A stretch of DNA of 64,000 nt from assembly GCF_024053505.1 (NCBI RefSeq), contig NZ_JAMXQS010000002.1, positions 186,001-250,000 on the forward strand. Reading direction: 5' to 3'. The position numbers were made by a program, and so were the translations under genes. The DNA comes from Mesorhizobium liriopis (lineage in GTDB: Bacteria > Pseudomonadota > Alphaproteobacteria > Rhizobiales > Rhizobiaceae). Below, piece after piece: positions 7,587 through 16,377 of the stretch. The notes under the pieces were generated by a model. It did not search any database, had not been told where the DNA came from, and saw only the letters and a list, made by a program, of their open reading frames with translations. Positions within the stretch are counted from its first letter, which is position 1, and every line of letters starts with the position of its first letter.

Positions 7587-8500
7587 TGACCTCAACGACC
7601 CTCTCAACCACCCGACCCAAACGCCCCTCCCAGCTTTTCCGCAATCTCAGTGCGAAGCTGGCGTCGATCCCGATGATCCTCACGGCGCTGGTGATCTTTC
7701 TCGGCGGCACGGTCTGGACGGTCGTCTATTCCTTCACCTCCTCGCGCCTCCTGCCGCGCCTGCGCTGGGCGGGGCTCGAGCAGTATGAGCGGTTGTGGGC
7801 CACGCCGCGCTGGCTGGTTTCGATCGAGAACCTCCTCGTCTACGGCGTACTGTCGCTGATCTTCTCCTTCGTGATCGGCTTCGTGCTGGCAGCGCTCATG
7901 GACCAGAAGATCCGCTTCGAAAGCGCGTTTCGGACGATCTTTCTCTACCCCTTCGCGCTGTCCTTCGTGGTAACCGGCCTCGTCTGGCAGTGGCTGCTCA
8001 ATCCGGAATTCGGCGTGCAGAACATCGTGCGCGAAATGGGCTGGACGAGTTTCACCTTCGATCCGCTCTACGACCAGAGCATCGTCATCTATGGCATCCT
8101 GATCGCCTCGCTGTGGCAGGGCACGGGGCTCGTGATGTGCTTGATGCTGGCGGGCCTGCGCGGCATCGACGAGGACATCTGGAAGGCTGCGCGCGTGGAC
8201 GGCATTCCGATGTGGAAGACCTACCTTTTCATCGTCATTCCGATGATGCGGCCCGTCTTCATCACCACGCTGGTGATCGTCGCGAGCGGCATCGTGCGTG
8301 TCTACGACCTCGTCGTCGCCCAAACCTCGGGTGGGCCGGGCACGGCGTCCGAAGTGCCCGCGAAATACGTCTACGACTACATGTTCCAGGCGCAGAATCT
8401 GGGTCAGGGCTTCGCGGCCTCGACGGTGATGCTTCTGACGGTCGCCATCGTCGTCGTACCCTGGGCCTATCTCGAATTCGGGAGGCGCAAGCGTGTTTGA
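7586..8500 (+). CDS. CUT1 sugar ABC transporter permease (MalF type)
   Basis: A 304-residue inner-membrane protein with about six transmembrane helices and the cytoplasmic EAA loop EDIWKAARVDGIPMWKTYLF, which contacts the ATPase. The ATG at 7586 shares its A with the TGA of the preceding gene, suggesting translational coupling. A start farther upstream in the same frame would read through the repeat. It pairs with the permease at 8642 and the ATPase at 9622. A 161-bp palindromic element begins at the base after its stop codon. Confidence 0.94.
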   Translation: MTSTTLSTTRPKRPSQLFRNLSAKLASIPMILTALVIFLGGTVWTVVYSFTSSRLLPRLRWAGLEQYERLWATPRWLVSIENLLVYGVLSLIFSFVIGFVLAALMDQKIRFESAFRTIFLYPFALSFVVTGLVWQWLLNPEFGVQNIVREMGWTSFTFDPLYDQSIVIYGILIASLWQGTGLVMCLMLAGLRGIDEDIWKAARVDGIPMWKTYLFIVIPMMRPVFITTLVIVASGIVRVYDLVVAQTSGGPGTASEVPAKYVYDYMFQAQNLGQGFAASTVMLLTVAIVVVPWAYLEFGRRKRV

Positions 8501-8661
8501 GAGCTTGTTTGAGGATATCCTTGGGTCGGTCCAACGGTCCTTTTCGCTGCTCGCTTCGTTGCCGAGCCTCGCCGATGCCACAGCATCGTCTGCGTTCGGC
8601 GCCTCGCGAAGCAACAAAAATTCCTCGCTAGCCCTCCGCCAATGAATCCTCAAATAAGCTC
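8501..8661. repeat. 161-bp MITE-like element between the two permease genes
   Basis: The ends are inverted repeats: GAGCTTGTTTGAGGAT at the left, and the complement of ATCCTCAAATAAGCTC at the right. The interior is a long imperfect hairpin. It abuts the stop codon of the upstream permease and covers the apparent ATG (8642) of the downstream permease. One arm recurs at 49970-50041, also right at a stop codon. No coding potential of its own. Confidence 0.8.
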
Positions 8662-9613
8662 TAACCCCGCGACCCTTGCCACGACCGTGGCCGGCATGGA
8701 TGCGGTCGCCGATCGTGTGCGCCCCGGCGTCGAAGCGGGCCCGCGCGGGAGCCGCCGCCGCTCGGCGCTTTCAACGCGCAACGTCGTGATCTACGGTGTG
8801 CTTTCGGTGGTGGCGATCTACTATCTGATCCCGCTTTACGTGATGGTGGTGACCTCGCTGAAGGGCATGCCCGAGATCAGGCTCGGCAACATCTTCGCTC
8901 CCCCCATGGAGATCACTTTCGAGCCCTGGGCCAAGGCCTGGGCGTCGGCCTGCACGGGCCTCAACTGCGACGGGCTTTCGCGCGGCTTCTGGAACTCGGT
9001 GCGCATCACCGTGCCGTCGACGATCCTGTCGATCCTGATCGCCTCGATCAACGGTTATGCACTCGCCAACTGGCGCTTCAAGGGCGGCGAGCTGTTCTTC
9101 ACGATCCTGATCGTGGGCGCCTTCATTCCCTATCAGGTGATGATCTATCCGATCGTGATCATCCTGCGCGAGATGGGCATCTATGGCACGCTCACGGGGC
9201 TGACCATCGTGCACACCATCTTCGGCATGCCGATCCTCACCCTTCTCTTCCGCAACTATTTCGCCTCCGTGCCGGAAGAACTCTTCAAGGCCGCACGCGT
9301 CGATGGCGCGGGGTTCTGGGGCATCTACTGGAAGATCATGCTGCCGATGAGCCTGCCGATCTTCGTGGTGGCGCTGATCCTGCAGGTGACGGGCATCTGG
9401 AACGACTTCCTGTTCGGCGTCGTCTACACGCGCCCCGACACCTATCCGATGACGGTCCAGCTCAACAACATCGTCAACTCGGTGCAGGGCGTGAAGGAAT
9501 ACAACGTCAACATGGCCGCGACCATCCTCACGGGGCTGGTGCCGCTCGTCATCTACTTCGTTTCCGGCAAGCTCTTCGTGCGCGGCATCGCCGCCGGCGC
9601 GGTGAAAGGCTGA
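8642..9613 (+). CDS. CUT1 sugar ABC transporter permease (MalG type)
   Basis: A 323-residue inner-membrane permease with six predicted helices and the EAA loop EELFKAARVDGAGFWGIYWK. The first ~45 residues before the first helix are low-complexity and Arg-rich. The ATG at 8642 lies inside the right arm of the palindromic element and has no clear ribosome site. An internal ATG at 8699 would remove the element-derived codons, so the true start is uncertain. The stop is eight bases before the ATPase gene. The N-terminus may have been replaced by insertion of the element. Confidence 0.92.
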   Translation: MNPQISSNPATLATTVAGMDAVADRVRPGVEAGPRGSRRRSALSTRNVVIYGVLSVVAIYYLIPLYVMVVTSLKGMPEIRLGNIFAPPMEITFEPWAKAWASACTGLNCDGLSRGFWNSVRITVPSTILSILIASINGYALANWRFKGGELFFTILIVGAFIPYQVMIYPIVIILREMGIYGTLTGLTIVHTIFGMPILTLLFRNYFASVPEELFKAARVDGAGFWGIYWKIMLPMSLPIFVVALILQVTGIWNDFLFGVVYTRPDTYPMTVQLNNIVNSVQGVKEYNVNMAATILTGLVPLVIYFVSGKLFVRGIAAGAVKG

Positions 9614-9621
9614 GAGATCCC

Positions 9622-10755
9622 ATGCTCATGACGCAAACCCGTTCCGCCCCTGTCGCCGCAATCACCGAGCCCTCCAGCGTCAGCGTGCGTGACCTGAGGC
9701 TCAGTTTCGGCTCGGTCTCCGTGTTGAGCGATCTCAACCTCGAAATCCGCGAGGGCGAGTTCCTGGTGCTGCTCGGGCCTTCCGGCTGCGGCAAGTCCAC
9801 GCTGCTCAACTGCATCGCGGGTCTTCTCGACATTTCCGACGGGCAGATCTTCATCAAGGGAAAGAACGTCACCTGGGAGGAGCCCAAGGATCGCGGCATC
9901 GGCATGGTGTTCCAGTCCTATGCGCTCTATCCGCAGATGACGGTGAAGGGAAACCTGTCCTTCGGGTTGAAGAATGCCGGGCTGCCCAGGGACGAGATCG
10001 AGCGGCGCATCGCGCAAGCCGCCGAGATTTTGCAGATCGGCCCGCTTCTGGAGCGTCGCCCGGCCCAGCTTTCGGGCGGCCAGCGCCAGCGCGTCGCGAT
10101 CGGCCGGGCGCTGGTGCGCGACGTGGACGTGTTTCTGTTCGACGAACCGCTGTCGAACCTCGACGCCAAGCTGCGCTCGGAACTGCGCGTCGAGATCAAG
10201 CGCCTGCACCAGCGGCTCGCCAACACCATGATCTATGTGACGCATGACCAGATCGAAGCCCTGACGCTCGCCGACCGCATCGCTGTGATGAAGAACGGCG
10301 TGATCCAGCAGCTCGATGCGCCGCAGGTGATCTATAACCGCCCGGTCAACCGTTATGTCGCGGGCTTTCTCGGCTCGCCGGGCATGAATTTCACCGATGG
10401 CGAAATCGCGCTGCGCGATGGCGCCGCTTTCTTCACCGCGCCCGGCATGGCGGTGCCGCTCCACAAATATCGCGCAAGCAAGGGCACCCTGCAGCCCGGC
10501 CCGGCCGTGTTCGGCATGCGCCCCGAGCATGTCGCGCTCAATGCCGGCGCGGACTGGCCGTTTTCAGCGCAGGGCCCTTGCGAGATCGTGGAGCCGATGG
10601 GCTCGGATTCGCTGATCTGGACGCAGATCGGCGGCCAGAGCTTTTCGGTGCGCGTCACGTCCGAGCGCGCACCTCAGCTGGGCGACATCGTGTCGGTCGG
10701 CTTCGATCCGATCAACGCCTCGATCTTCGACGCCGCTTCGGGCGAGCGTCTGTGA
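9622..10755 (+). CDS. CUT1 sugar ABC transporter ATP-binding protein (UgpC/MsmK type)
   Basis: A 377-residue ATPase that energises the importer. Walker A is GPSGCGKST at residues 52-60, with a Q-loop in MVFQSYALYPQMTV, signature LSGGQRQRVAIGRALVR, Walker B VFLFDEPLSNLD and H-loop YVTHDQIEA, all intact. The C-terminal third is the TOBE/regulatory domain of the MalK group (GMRPEHV). The first ~20 residues are a variable leader. An ATG two codons downstream is an equally good start. Confidence 0.95.
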   Translation: MLMTQTRSAPVAAITEPSSVSVRDLRLSFGSVSVLSDLNLEIREGEFLVLLGPSGCGKSTLLNCIAGLLDISDGQIFIKGKNVTWEEPKDRGIGMVFQSYALYPQMTVKGNLSFGLKNAGLPRDEIERRIAQAAEILQIGPLLERRPAQLSGGQRQRVAIGRALVRDVDVFLFDEPLSNLDAKLRSELRVEIKRLHQRLANTMIYVTHDQIEALTLADRIAVMKNGVIQQLDAPQVIYNRPVNRYVAGFLGSPGMNFTDGEIALRDGAAFFTAPGMAVPLHKYRASKGTLQPGPAVFGMRPEHVALNAGADWPFSAQGPCEIVEPMGSDSLIWTQIGGQSFSVRVTSERAPQLGDIVSVGFDPINASIFDAASGERL

Positions 10756-10775
10756 ATTCATAGCAGAAGGTAATC

Positions 10776-11525
10776 ATGATGGACTGGTCTTTTCAGCTCT
10801 ACAGCGCGCGCAACTTCAAGCCTTGGAGCCAGGTCGTCGAAACGCTTGGGAAACTCGGCTACAGCCAAGTCGAGGGCTTCGGTGGCGTGTATGAAGACCC
10901 CGAGGGCTTCCGCGCGCTGCTCGACCGCAACGGGATCGCGATGCCGTCGGGCCATTTCGGCTTCGCGCAGTTGAACGACGATCTCGACGGGGCGCTGAGC
11001 ATCGCCAAGACACTCGGCATGAAGCTCGTCGCCTGCCCCCATATCGACGTCGCCAGCCGGCCGACGGATGTGGAGGGCTGGAAGCGTTTCGGCGAGCAGC
11101 TGGGTGCCATCGGGAAACGCGTCGAGGCCGAGGGCTACCGCTTCGCCTGGCATAACCACGATTTCGAGTTCCAGGCGCTTGCCGACGGCTCGCTCCCGCA
11201 GACGCACCTTCTCGACGCCGCGCCCGATCTGGGCTGGGAGATGGATGTCGCCTGGGTCATCAAGGGTGGCGGCAGTGTCGATATGTGGATCGACAAATAC
11301 GCCGACCGCATCGTGGCCGTCCATGTGAAGGACATCGCGAAAAACGGCGAGGGACTGGACGAGGACGGCTGGTCCGATGTCGGGCATGGCACGGTGGATT
11401 GGAAGGCGCTGGTGAGGAAGTTCAGGGAAAAGACGCCGGCTCAATATTTCATCATGGAGCAGGACAACCCGAACGATTTCGAGCGCTTCGCGCGCCGCTC
11501 CATCGAAACCGTCCAGGCATTCTGA
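10776..11525 (+). CDS. Sugar phosphate isomerase/epimerase (TIM barrel, AP endonuclease 2 family)
   Basis: A 249-residue xylose-isomerase-like TIM barrel. Conserved metal/substrate segments are WHNHDFEF (about residues 125-132), WEMDVAWV and VHVKDI; these supply the His/Glu/Asp ligands of inositol- and keto-sugar isomerases/epimerases. Such proteins commonly work with Gfo/Idh dehydrogenases to isomerise a 3-keto or 2-keto sugar. It is followed after 24 bases by just such a dehydrogenase. The exact sugar is unknown. Confidence 0.88.
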   Translation: MMDWSFQLYSARNFKPWSQVVETLGKLGYSQVEGFGGVYEDPEGFRALLDRNGIAMPSGHFGFAQLNDDLDGALSIAKTLGMKLVACPHIDVASRPTDVEGWKRFGEQLGAIGKRVEAEGYRFAWHNHDFEFQALADGSLPQTHLLDAAPDLGWEMDVAWVIKGGGSVDMWIDKYADRIVAVHVKDIAKNGEGLDEDGWSDVGHGTVDWKALVRKFREKTPAQYFIMEQDNPNDFERFARRSIETVQAF

Positions 11526-11549
11526 CAAGCATTTCAGGGTATCAAGACA

Positions 11550-12758
11550 ATGGCAGACAAGCAGAAGGCACCGAAGGCGGCGAAGCCCGGTGCCCGGAAC
11601 GGCAAGGTGCTCGGCGTCGGCGTGATCGGCGCGGGCAATATCTCCACGGCCTATTTCAGGCTCGCGCCGCTCTTTCGCGGGGTCGAGATGCGCGCCTGTG
11701 CGGATATCAACATGGCGGCGGCGCAAGCGCAGGCGGAGACGTTCGGCCTTCGCGCGCTTTCCGTGGACGAGCTTCTCGCCGACCCGGATATCGACATCGT
11801 GGTCAACCTGACCATCCCCGCCGTGCACTACGAGGTGTCCAAGAAAATCCTGGATGCGGGCAAGCATGTCTATTCCGAAAAGCCCTTCGTGCTTTCGGTC
11901 GAAGAAGGGCTGGACCTCAAGAAGCGCGCGGAAGCCGGCAATCTGCGCGTGGGCTCCGCGCCCGACACCTATCTCGGCGGCGCGCACCAGCAGGTCCGCG
12001 CGCTGATCGATAGCGGCGCGGTCGGCAAGATCACCAGCGGCACGGCCTTCGTGATGAGCCACGGCATGGAGCACTGGCATCCAAACCCCGACTTCTTCTT
12101 CCAGCCGGGCGCAGGCCCCGTGCTCGATGTCGGGCCTTACTATGTGGCGAACCTCATCCAGCTGATCGGCCCGGTGAAGCGGCTCGCGGCCTTCGCCACG
12201 ACGCCCAAGACGGAGCGCACGATCCTGTCGCAGCCGCGCGCGGGCGAGAAGATTCCGGTCGGCACGCCGACCACGATCTCAGGCATTCTCGAATTTCATT
12301 CGGGTGCCGTGATCGCGCTCAACGCCTCGTGGGACGTGTGGAGCCATGGCCACGCGCCGATCGAGCTTTACGGTGAAGACGGCACGGTGTTCGTGCCCGA
12401 CCCGAACTTCTTCGGCGGCGAGGTGTCGATCACCAAGGGCGACAAGCGGGTCAAGAAGCTGCCTAAATGGGAGCACCCGTTCTCGGTCCAGAACGACCGG
12501 CACAAGGAGGGCTTCTACGCCAATTACCGCACGGCGGGTCTGGCCGACATGGCGCTGGCGATCCTTGAAGGGCGGCCGCACCGCTGCTCGCTGGAATCGG
12601 CACTTCATGCGGTGGAGGTGATGACGGGGCTGTTGAAATCGGGCGAGACGGGACAGTTCGTGGAGCTGCAGACCACCTGCGAACGGCCGGCGGCGCTGGG
12701 CGTGAAGGAGGCGGAGGCGATGATGGTGCAGAAGGAGGGGAAGCGAAAGGCGGCGTGA
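11550..12758 (+). CDS. Gfo/Idh/MocA-family oxidoreductase
   Basis: A 402-residue NAD(P)-dependent sugar or inositol dehydrogenase. The N-terminal Rossmann fold contains GVGVIGAGNISTAYF. The family EKP motif (SEKPFVLS) positions the catalytic lysine, and the C-terminal domain has the large open sheet (GPGPVLDVGPYYV-like segment). A Lys/Pro-rich leader of about 18 residues precedes the fold. With the TIM-barrel epimerase it probably oxidises the imported sugar and allows epimerisation before hydrolysis or reduction (family-level inference). Confidence 0.9.
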   Translation: MADKQKAPKAAKPGARNGKVLGVGVIGAGNISTAYFRLAPLFRGVEMRACADINMAAAQAQAETFGLRALSVDELLADPDIDIVVNLTIPAVHYEVSKKILDAGKHVYSEKPFVLSVEEGLDLKKRAEAGNLRVGSAPDTYLGGAHQQVRALIDSGAVGKITSGTAFVMSHGMEHWHPNPDFFFQPGAGPVLDVGPYYVANLIQLIGPVKRLAAFATTPKTERTILSQPRAGEKIPVGTPTTISGILEFHSGAVIALNASWDVWSHGHAPIELYGEDGTVFVPDPNFFGGEVSITKGDKRVKKLPKWEHPFSVQNDRHKEGFYANYRTAGLADMALAILEGRPHRCSLESALHAVEVMTGLLKSGETGQFVELQTTCERPAALGVKEAEAMMVQKEGKRKAA

Positions 12759-12766
12759 GGGCAAGT

Positions 12767-12910
12767 CCTCTCCCCCCTTGAGGGGGAGATGTCACCGAAG
12801 GTGACAGAGGGGGTTGTCTCAGAAGGCACCGCATGAAGCTGCGTCCCACGCTGCCGTGATGACCCCACCCCCGGCCTTTGGCCGGACCCTCCCCTCAAGG
12901 GGGAGGGAGG
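12767..12910. repeat. ~144-bp palindromic intergenic repeat of a second family
   Basis: The arms CCCCCTTGAGGGGGAG (left) and CCCTCAAGGGGGAGG (right) are inverted, and inside is a separate hairpin GTCACC-GAA-GGTGAC. It differs from the 152-bp family in its arm sequence. It separates the Gfo/Idh gene from the aldo/keto reductase gene and may reduce or process the operon transcript. Confidence 0.65.
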
Positions 12911-12975
12911 CCTCGCGCACGCGCCTCGAATCCTGCTAACCCCCGCTCACACCTCTCCAACCACCGAGCCTCGTC

Positions 12976-14010
12976 ATGCCCTACACCCCCGCTGAAAACC
13001 GCTACGCCCGCATGCCTTACAACCGCTGCGGGCGGTCCGGCCTCAAGCTTCCCGCCATCTCCTTCGGTCTGTGGCACAATTTCGGCCACACCACCCCGCA
13101 CGAGACCAAGCGCGACCTGTGCCGCACGGCCTTCGATCTGGGCATCACCCATTTCGATCTCGCCAACAATTACGGGCCGCCTCCGGGCACGGCCGAGGAG
13201 GCGTTCGGCGAAATCCTGCGCACCGATTTCGCGGGGCTGCGCGACGAACTGATCATCTCTTCCAAGGCCGGCTACGACATGTGGCCGGGGCCTTATGGCG
13301 AGTGGGGTAGCCGGAAATATCTGATCGCCTCGCTCGACCAGAGCCTGAAGCGGATGGGTATCCCTTATGTCGACATCTTCTATTCCCACCGCTTCGACCC
13401 CGACACGCCGCTCGAGGAAACCTGCGGCGCGCTGGATTATGCGGTGCGCTCGGGCCGCGCGCTTTATGTCGGCATCTCGTCCTACAACTCGCAGCGCACG
13501 CGCGAGGCGGCAAAGATCCTGAAGGCGCTCGGCACGCCGCTTCTGATCCACCAGCCGTCCTATTCGCTGGTCAATCGCTGGATCGAGGAAGACGGGCTGC
13601 TCGACACGCTCGACGAAGTGGGCGCGGGCTCGATCGTGTTCTCGCCGCTCGCGCAAGGGCTCTTGACCGACAAATACCTGACCGGCGTGCCGGAAGGCAG
13701 CCGCGCCACGGAAAACCACTTCTTCAGGCGCTCCTTCCTGAGCCCCGAAACGCTCGAAAAGGTGCGGGGCCTGAACGCCATCGCGCAGGGGCGCGGCCAG
13801 ACTTTGGCGCAGATGGCCATCGCCTGGGTGTTGCGCGGCGGCCGTGTGACGAGCGCGCTCGTGGGTGCGAGCCATGCGGAACAGCTGCGCGACGTGGCGG
13901 GCGCGGTGAACAATCTCGCCTTTTCCGACGACGAATTGAGCCGGATCGACACCTTTGCACGCGAGGCCAGCATCAATCTCTGGACCAAGTCGGCCGAACT
14001 GGAAAGCTGA
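12976..14010 (+). CDS. Aldo/keto reductase, YghZ/Mgr-type
   Basis: A 344-residue NADPH-dependent (alpha/beta)8-barrel reductase. The opening ENRYARMPYNRCGRSGLKLP and LWHNFG are characteristic of the E. coli YghZ (L-glyceraldehyde-3-phosphate reductase) subgroup. The catalytic tetrad is visible as Asp in HFDLANNYG with Tyr in the same motif, Lys in SSKAGYDMWPG and His in FYSHRFD. It likely reduces an aldehyde or keto product of the sugar pathway. It is separated from the upstream genes by a palindromic repeat but is on the same strand. Confidence 0.93.
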   Translation: MPYTPAENRYARMPYNRCGRSGLKLPAISFGLWHNFGHTTPHETKRDLCRTAFDLGITHFDLANNYGPPPGTAEEAFGEILRTDFAGLRDELIISSKAGYDMWPGPYGEWGSRKYLIASLDQSLKRMGIPYVDIFYSHRFDPDTPLEETCGALDYAVRSGRALYVGISSYNSQRTREAAKILKALGTPLLIHQPSYSLVNRWIEEDGLLDTLDEVGAGSIVFSPLAQGLLTDKYLTGVPEGSRATENHFFRRSFLSPETLEKVRGLNAIAQGRGQTLAQMAIAWVLRGGRVTSALVGASHAEQLRDVAGAVNNLAFSDDELSRIDTFAREASINLWTKSAELES

Positions 14011-14075
14011 CCACAACAGGTTTGGACGCGAGGCCTTTCGGGAGAAAAGGCCTCGCGGTTCATGGAGGAGGAGCC

Positions 14076-15701
14076 ATGACCACGATCCGCAACCCGATCC
14101 TGCGCGGCTTCAATCCCGACCCCTCGATCTGCCGGGTCGGCGAAGACTACTTCATCGCGACCTCCACCTTCGAGTGGTATCCGGGCGTGCAGATCCACCA
14201 CTCGCGCGATCTGGCGAACTGGACGCTCCTCTGCCGCCCGCTTTCCCGCGCGGCCCAGCTCGACATGCGCGGCAATCCGGATTCGGGCGGCATCTGGGCG
14301 CCTTGCCTGTCTCACGCCGATGGGCTGTTCTGGCTGGTCTACACGGATGTGAAGCGGCTCGACGGCTCGTTCAAGGACGGCCACAACTACATCGTCACGG
14401 CCCCCAACATTTCCGGCCCGTGGTCGGACCCGATCTACGCCAATTCGAGCGGCTTCGACCCTTCGCTCTTTCATGACGATGACGGGCGCAAGTGGTTCGT
14501 GAACATGCTCTGGAACCACGTCTCGACGGGCGTCGGCGGCCAGCCGAAGCACCCCTCCTTCGCCGGCATCCTGCTTCAGGAATACGATCCGACAGCACGA
14601 AAGCTCGTCGGGCCGATCCGCAACATCTTTCGCGGCAGCGCGCACGGGCTGGTGGAAGGGCCCCATTTGTTCAAGCGCGAAGGCTGGTATTACCTGACCA
14701 CTGCCGAGGGTGGCACGGGCTACGACCATGCGGTGACCATGGCGCGCTCGCGTGAGATCGCCGGGCCCTATGAGCTGCATCCCGACACGCACCTGATCAC
14801 GTCGAAGGACGCGCCCGAGGCCGCCCTGCAGCGCGCCGGCCATGGGCAGATCGTGGAAACGCCGGATGGCGCGGTCTATCACACACATCTCTGCTCGCGC
14901 CCGCTGCCCGGCATGCGGCGCTCGCCATTGGGACGCGAAACGGCGATCCAGAAATGCGAATGGGGTGCCGATGGCTGGCTCCGGCTGGTCGGCAATGGGC
15001 CGGTTCCGCGCGAAACGGTGCCGGGGCTGGAGAAGAGTCCGGTTCCCGACAGTCCGAATCCGGCTAAGCTTTCGCGGCAAACATTCCAATCCGGCACGCT
15101 GCCGGAAGAATTCCAGTGGCTGCGCACGCCATATCCCGAGCGTATCTTCCGTCTCGGCGAGGGTGGCCTGACGCTGATTGGCCGCGAGTCGCTCGGTTCG
15201 TGGTTCGAGCAGGCGCTGGTGGCGCGGCGGCAGGAGCATTTTGCGTTTCGTGCCGAAACGGAGGTGCATTTCGCGCCCGACACCATCCAGCAGGCGGCGG
15301 GCCTCATCCACTACTACAACCGCGCCAAGCTGCATTTTATCGCGGTAGCCTACGACGAGACGCTCGGCCGTGTCCTCCAGATCATGTCCTGTCCCGCCGA
15401 CTGGCCCGACTGCCGCCTGCGCTTTCCGCTCGATCCGCCCTTGCCCTTGCCGGGCGACGGCCCTGTGCGGCTGCGGATGGAGGTGGATGGGGCCGAGTTG
15501 CAGTTCTTCGTCGAGCGCGACGGCGCATGGCGGGCGGTCGGCCCGGTGCTCGATGCGAGCCTGATCTCGGACGAGGCGGGCACGCGCAACGAGCACGGCT
15601 CGTTCACGGGCGCATTCGTCGGAATGGCGGCGTTCGATACGAGTGGGGCGGGACGGGAAGCGCGGTTCGGGTGGTTCGCGTATGAGGGGCGGGATGGTTG
15701 A
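14076..15701 (+). CDS. GH43 beta-xylosidase/arabinofuranosidase
   Basis: A 541-residue glycoside hydrolase 43 protein with the five-bladed propeller and a C-terminal beta-sandwich (CBM-like, from about residue 340). Catalytic residues read as Asp15 in GFNPDPSICR (base), Asp in SSGFDPSLFHDDDG (pKa modulator) and Glu in AHGLVEGPHLFKREG (acid). There is no signal peptide, so hydrolysis is cytoplasmic after import of oligosaccharide. The ATG at 14076 follows GGAGGAGGAG. It ends the operon, and its specificity for beta-1,4-xylosides is inferred from similarity to XynB-type members. Confidence 0.93.
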   Translation: MTTIRNPILRGFNPDPSICRVGEDYFIATSTFEWYPGVQIHHSRDLANWTLLCRPLSRAAQLDMRGNPDSGGIWAPCLSHADGLFWLVYTDVKRLDGSFKDGHNYIVTAPNISGPWSDPIYANSSGFDPSLFHDDDGRKWFVNMLWNHVSTGVGGQPKHPSFAGILLQEYDPTARKLVGPIRNIFRGSAHGLVEGPHLFKREGWYYLTTAEGGTGYDHAVTMARSREIAGPYELHPDTHLITSKDAPEAALQRAGHGQIVETPDGAVYHTHLCSRPLPGMRRSPLGRETAIQKCEWGADGWLRLVGNGPVPRETVPGLEKSPVPDSPNPAKLSRQTFQSGTLPEEFQWLRTPYPERIFRLGEGGLTLIGRESLGSWFEQALVARRQEHFAFRAETEVHFAPDTIQQAAGLIHYYNRAKLHFIAVAYDETLGRVLQIMSCPADWPDCRLRFPLDPPLPLPGDGPVRLRMEVDGAELQFFVERDGAWRAVGPVLDASLISDEAGTRNEHGSFTGAFVGMAAFDTSGAGREARFGWFAYEGRDG

Positions 15702-15831
15702 ATGATGGTGGGCTCGGACTGAACCTGCCGTTCGTTGCCTCTTCTCGATCTGAAAGAGGTCGCATCCCCCTGAACCTTTCCGCTTCTCCGCCATTCCCCT
15801 GCGAACCTAAGCGGAACCCAGGATTGGCCCT

Positions 15832-16317
15832 ATGTCTCACAACGCCAACCTCGCCAAAGGCGTGGTCGCAGGTTTCGCCGCGGGCTTGGTCGCCTCGCTC
15901 GCCATGGATCTTTTCCAGCGTGCGGCGAGCAGCCTGCAATCGGACGAGGGCGGCTCCGACGAGGATCCGGCGACGGTGAAGGCCGCGAATGCGGTGGCGC
16001 GACAGGCCACCGGCCGTTCCGTGCCGCGTTCCGCCAAGCCGGCGGCGGGCGAGGTGGTGCATTATGCGACGGGCGCGGGGCTCGGGGTTCTCTATGGCGG
16101 GCTGGCCGAGCTGGCGCCTGTCACCACGGCCGGGGCCGGCGCGGGATATGCGGTGGCGACTTGGGCCGCACTCGACGAAGGTGCCGTGCCCGCGCTCGGC
16201 TGGGGGCCGAAGGCGACCGAAACGCCGCTGAGCAGCCATGCCTATGGGCTCGCCTCGCATCTGATCTACGGCGTCACGCTGGAATTCGCCCGCAGACTGA
16301 TCCGCGAAAGGCTCTGA
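15832..16317 (+). CDS. Small membrane protein, DUF1440/YagU-like
   Basis: A 161-residue protein with an N-terminal glycine/alanine-rich helix (GVVAGFAAGLVASLAMDLFQ), two further hydrophobic segments (about 77-95 and 98-112) and a short C-terminal HLIYGVTLEFARRLI segment. The pattern resembles YagU/DUF1440 inner-membrane proteins linked to acid survival in enterics, but the match is by pattern only. It stands alone between the xylosidase and a convergent aldolase gene. Confidence 0.6.
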   Translation: MSHNANLAKGVVAGFAAGLVASLAMDLFQRAASSLQSDEGGSDEDPATVKAANAVARQATGRSVPRSAKPAAGEVVHYATGAGLGVLYGGLAELAPVTTAGAGAGYAVATWAALDEGAVPALGWGPKATETPLSSHAYGLASHLIYGVTLEFARRLIRERL

Positions 16318-16377
16318 TGCCCTCGACAAGCCCATTGCGGGATCATGCCGCGGAACGGTTGTCCCGCTGCGAAAGGC

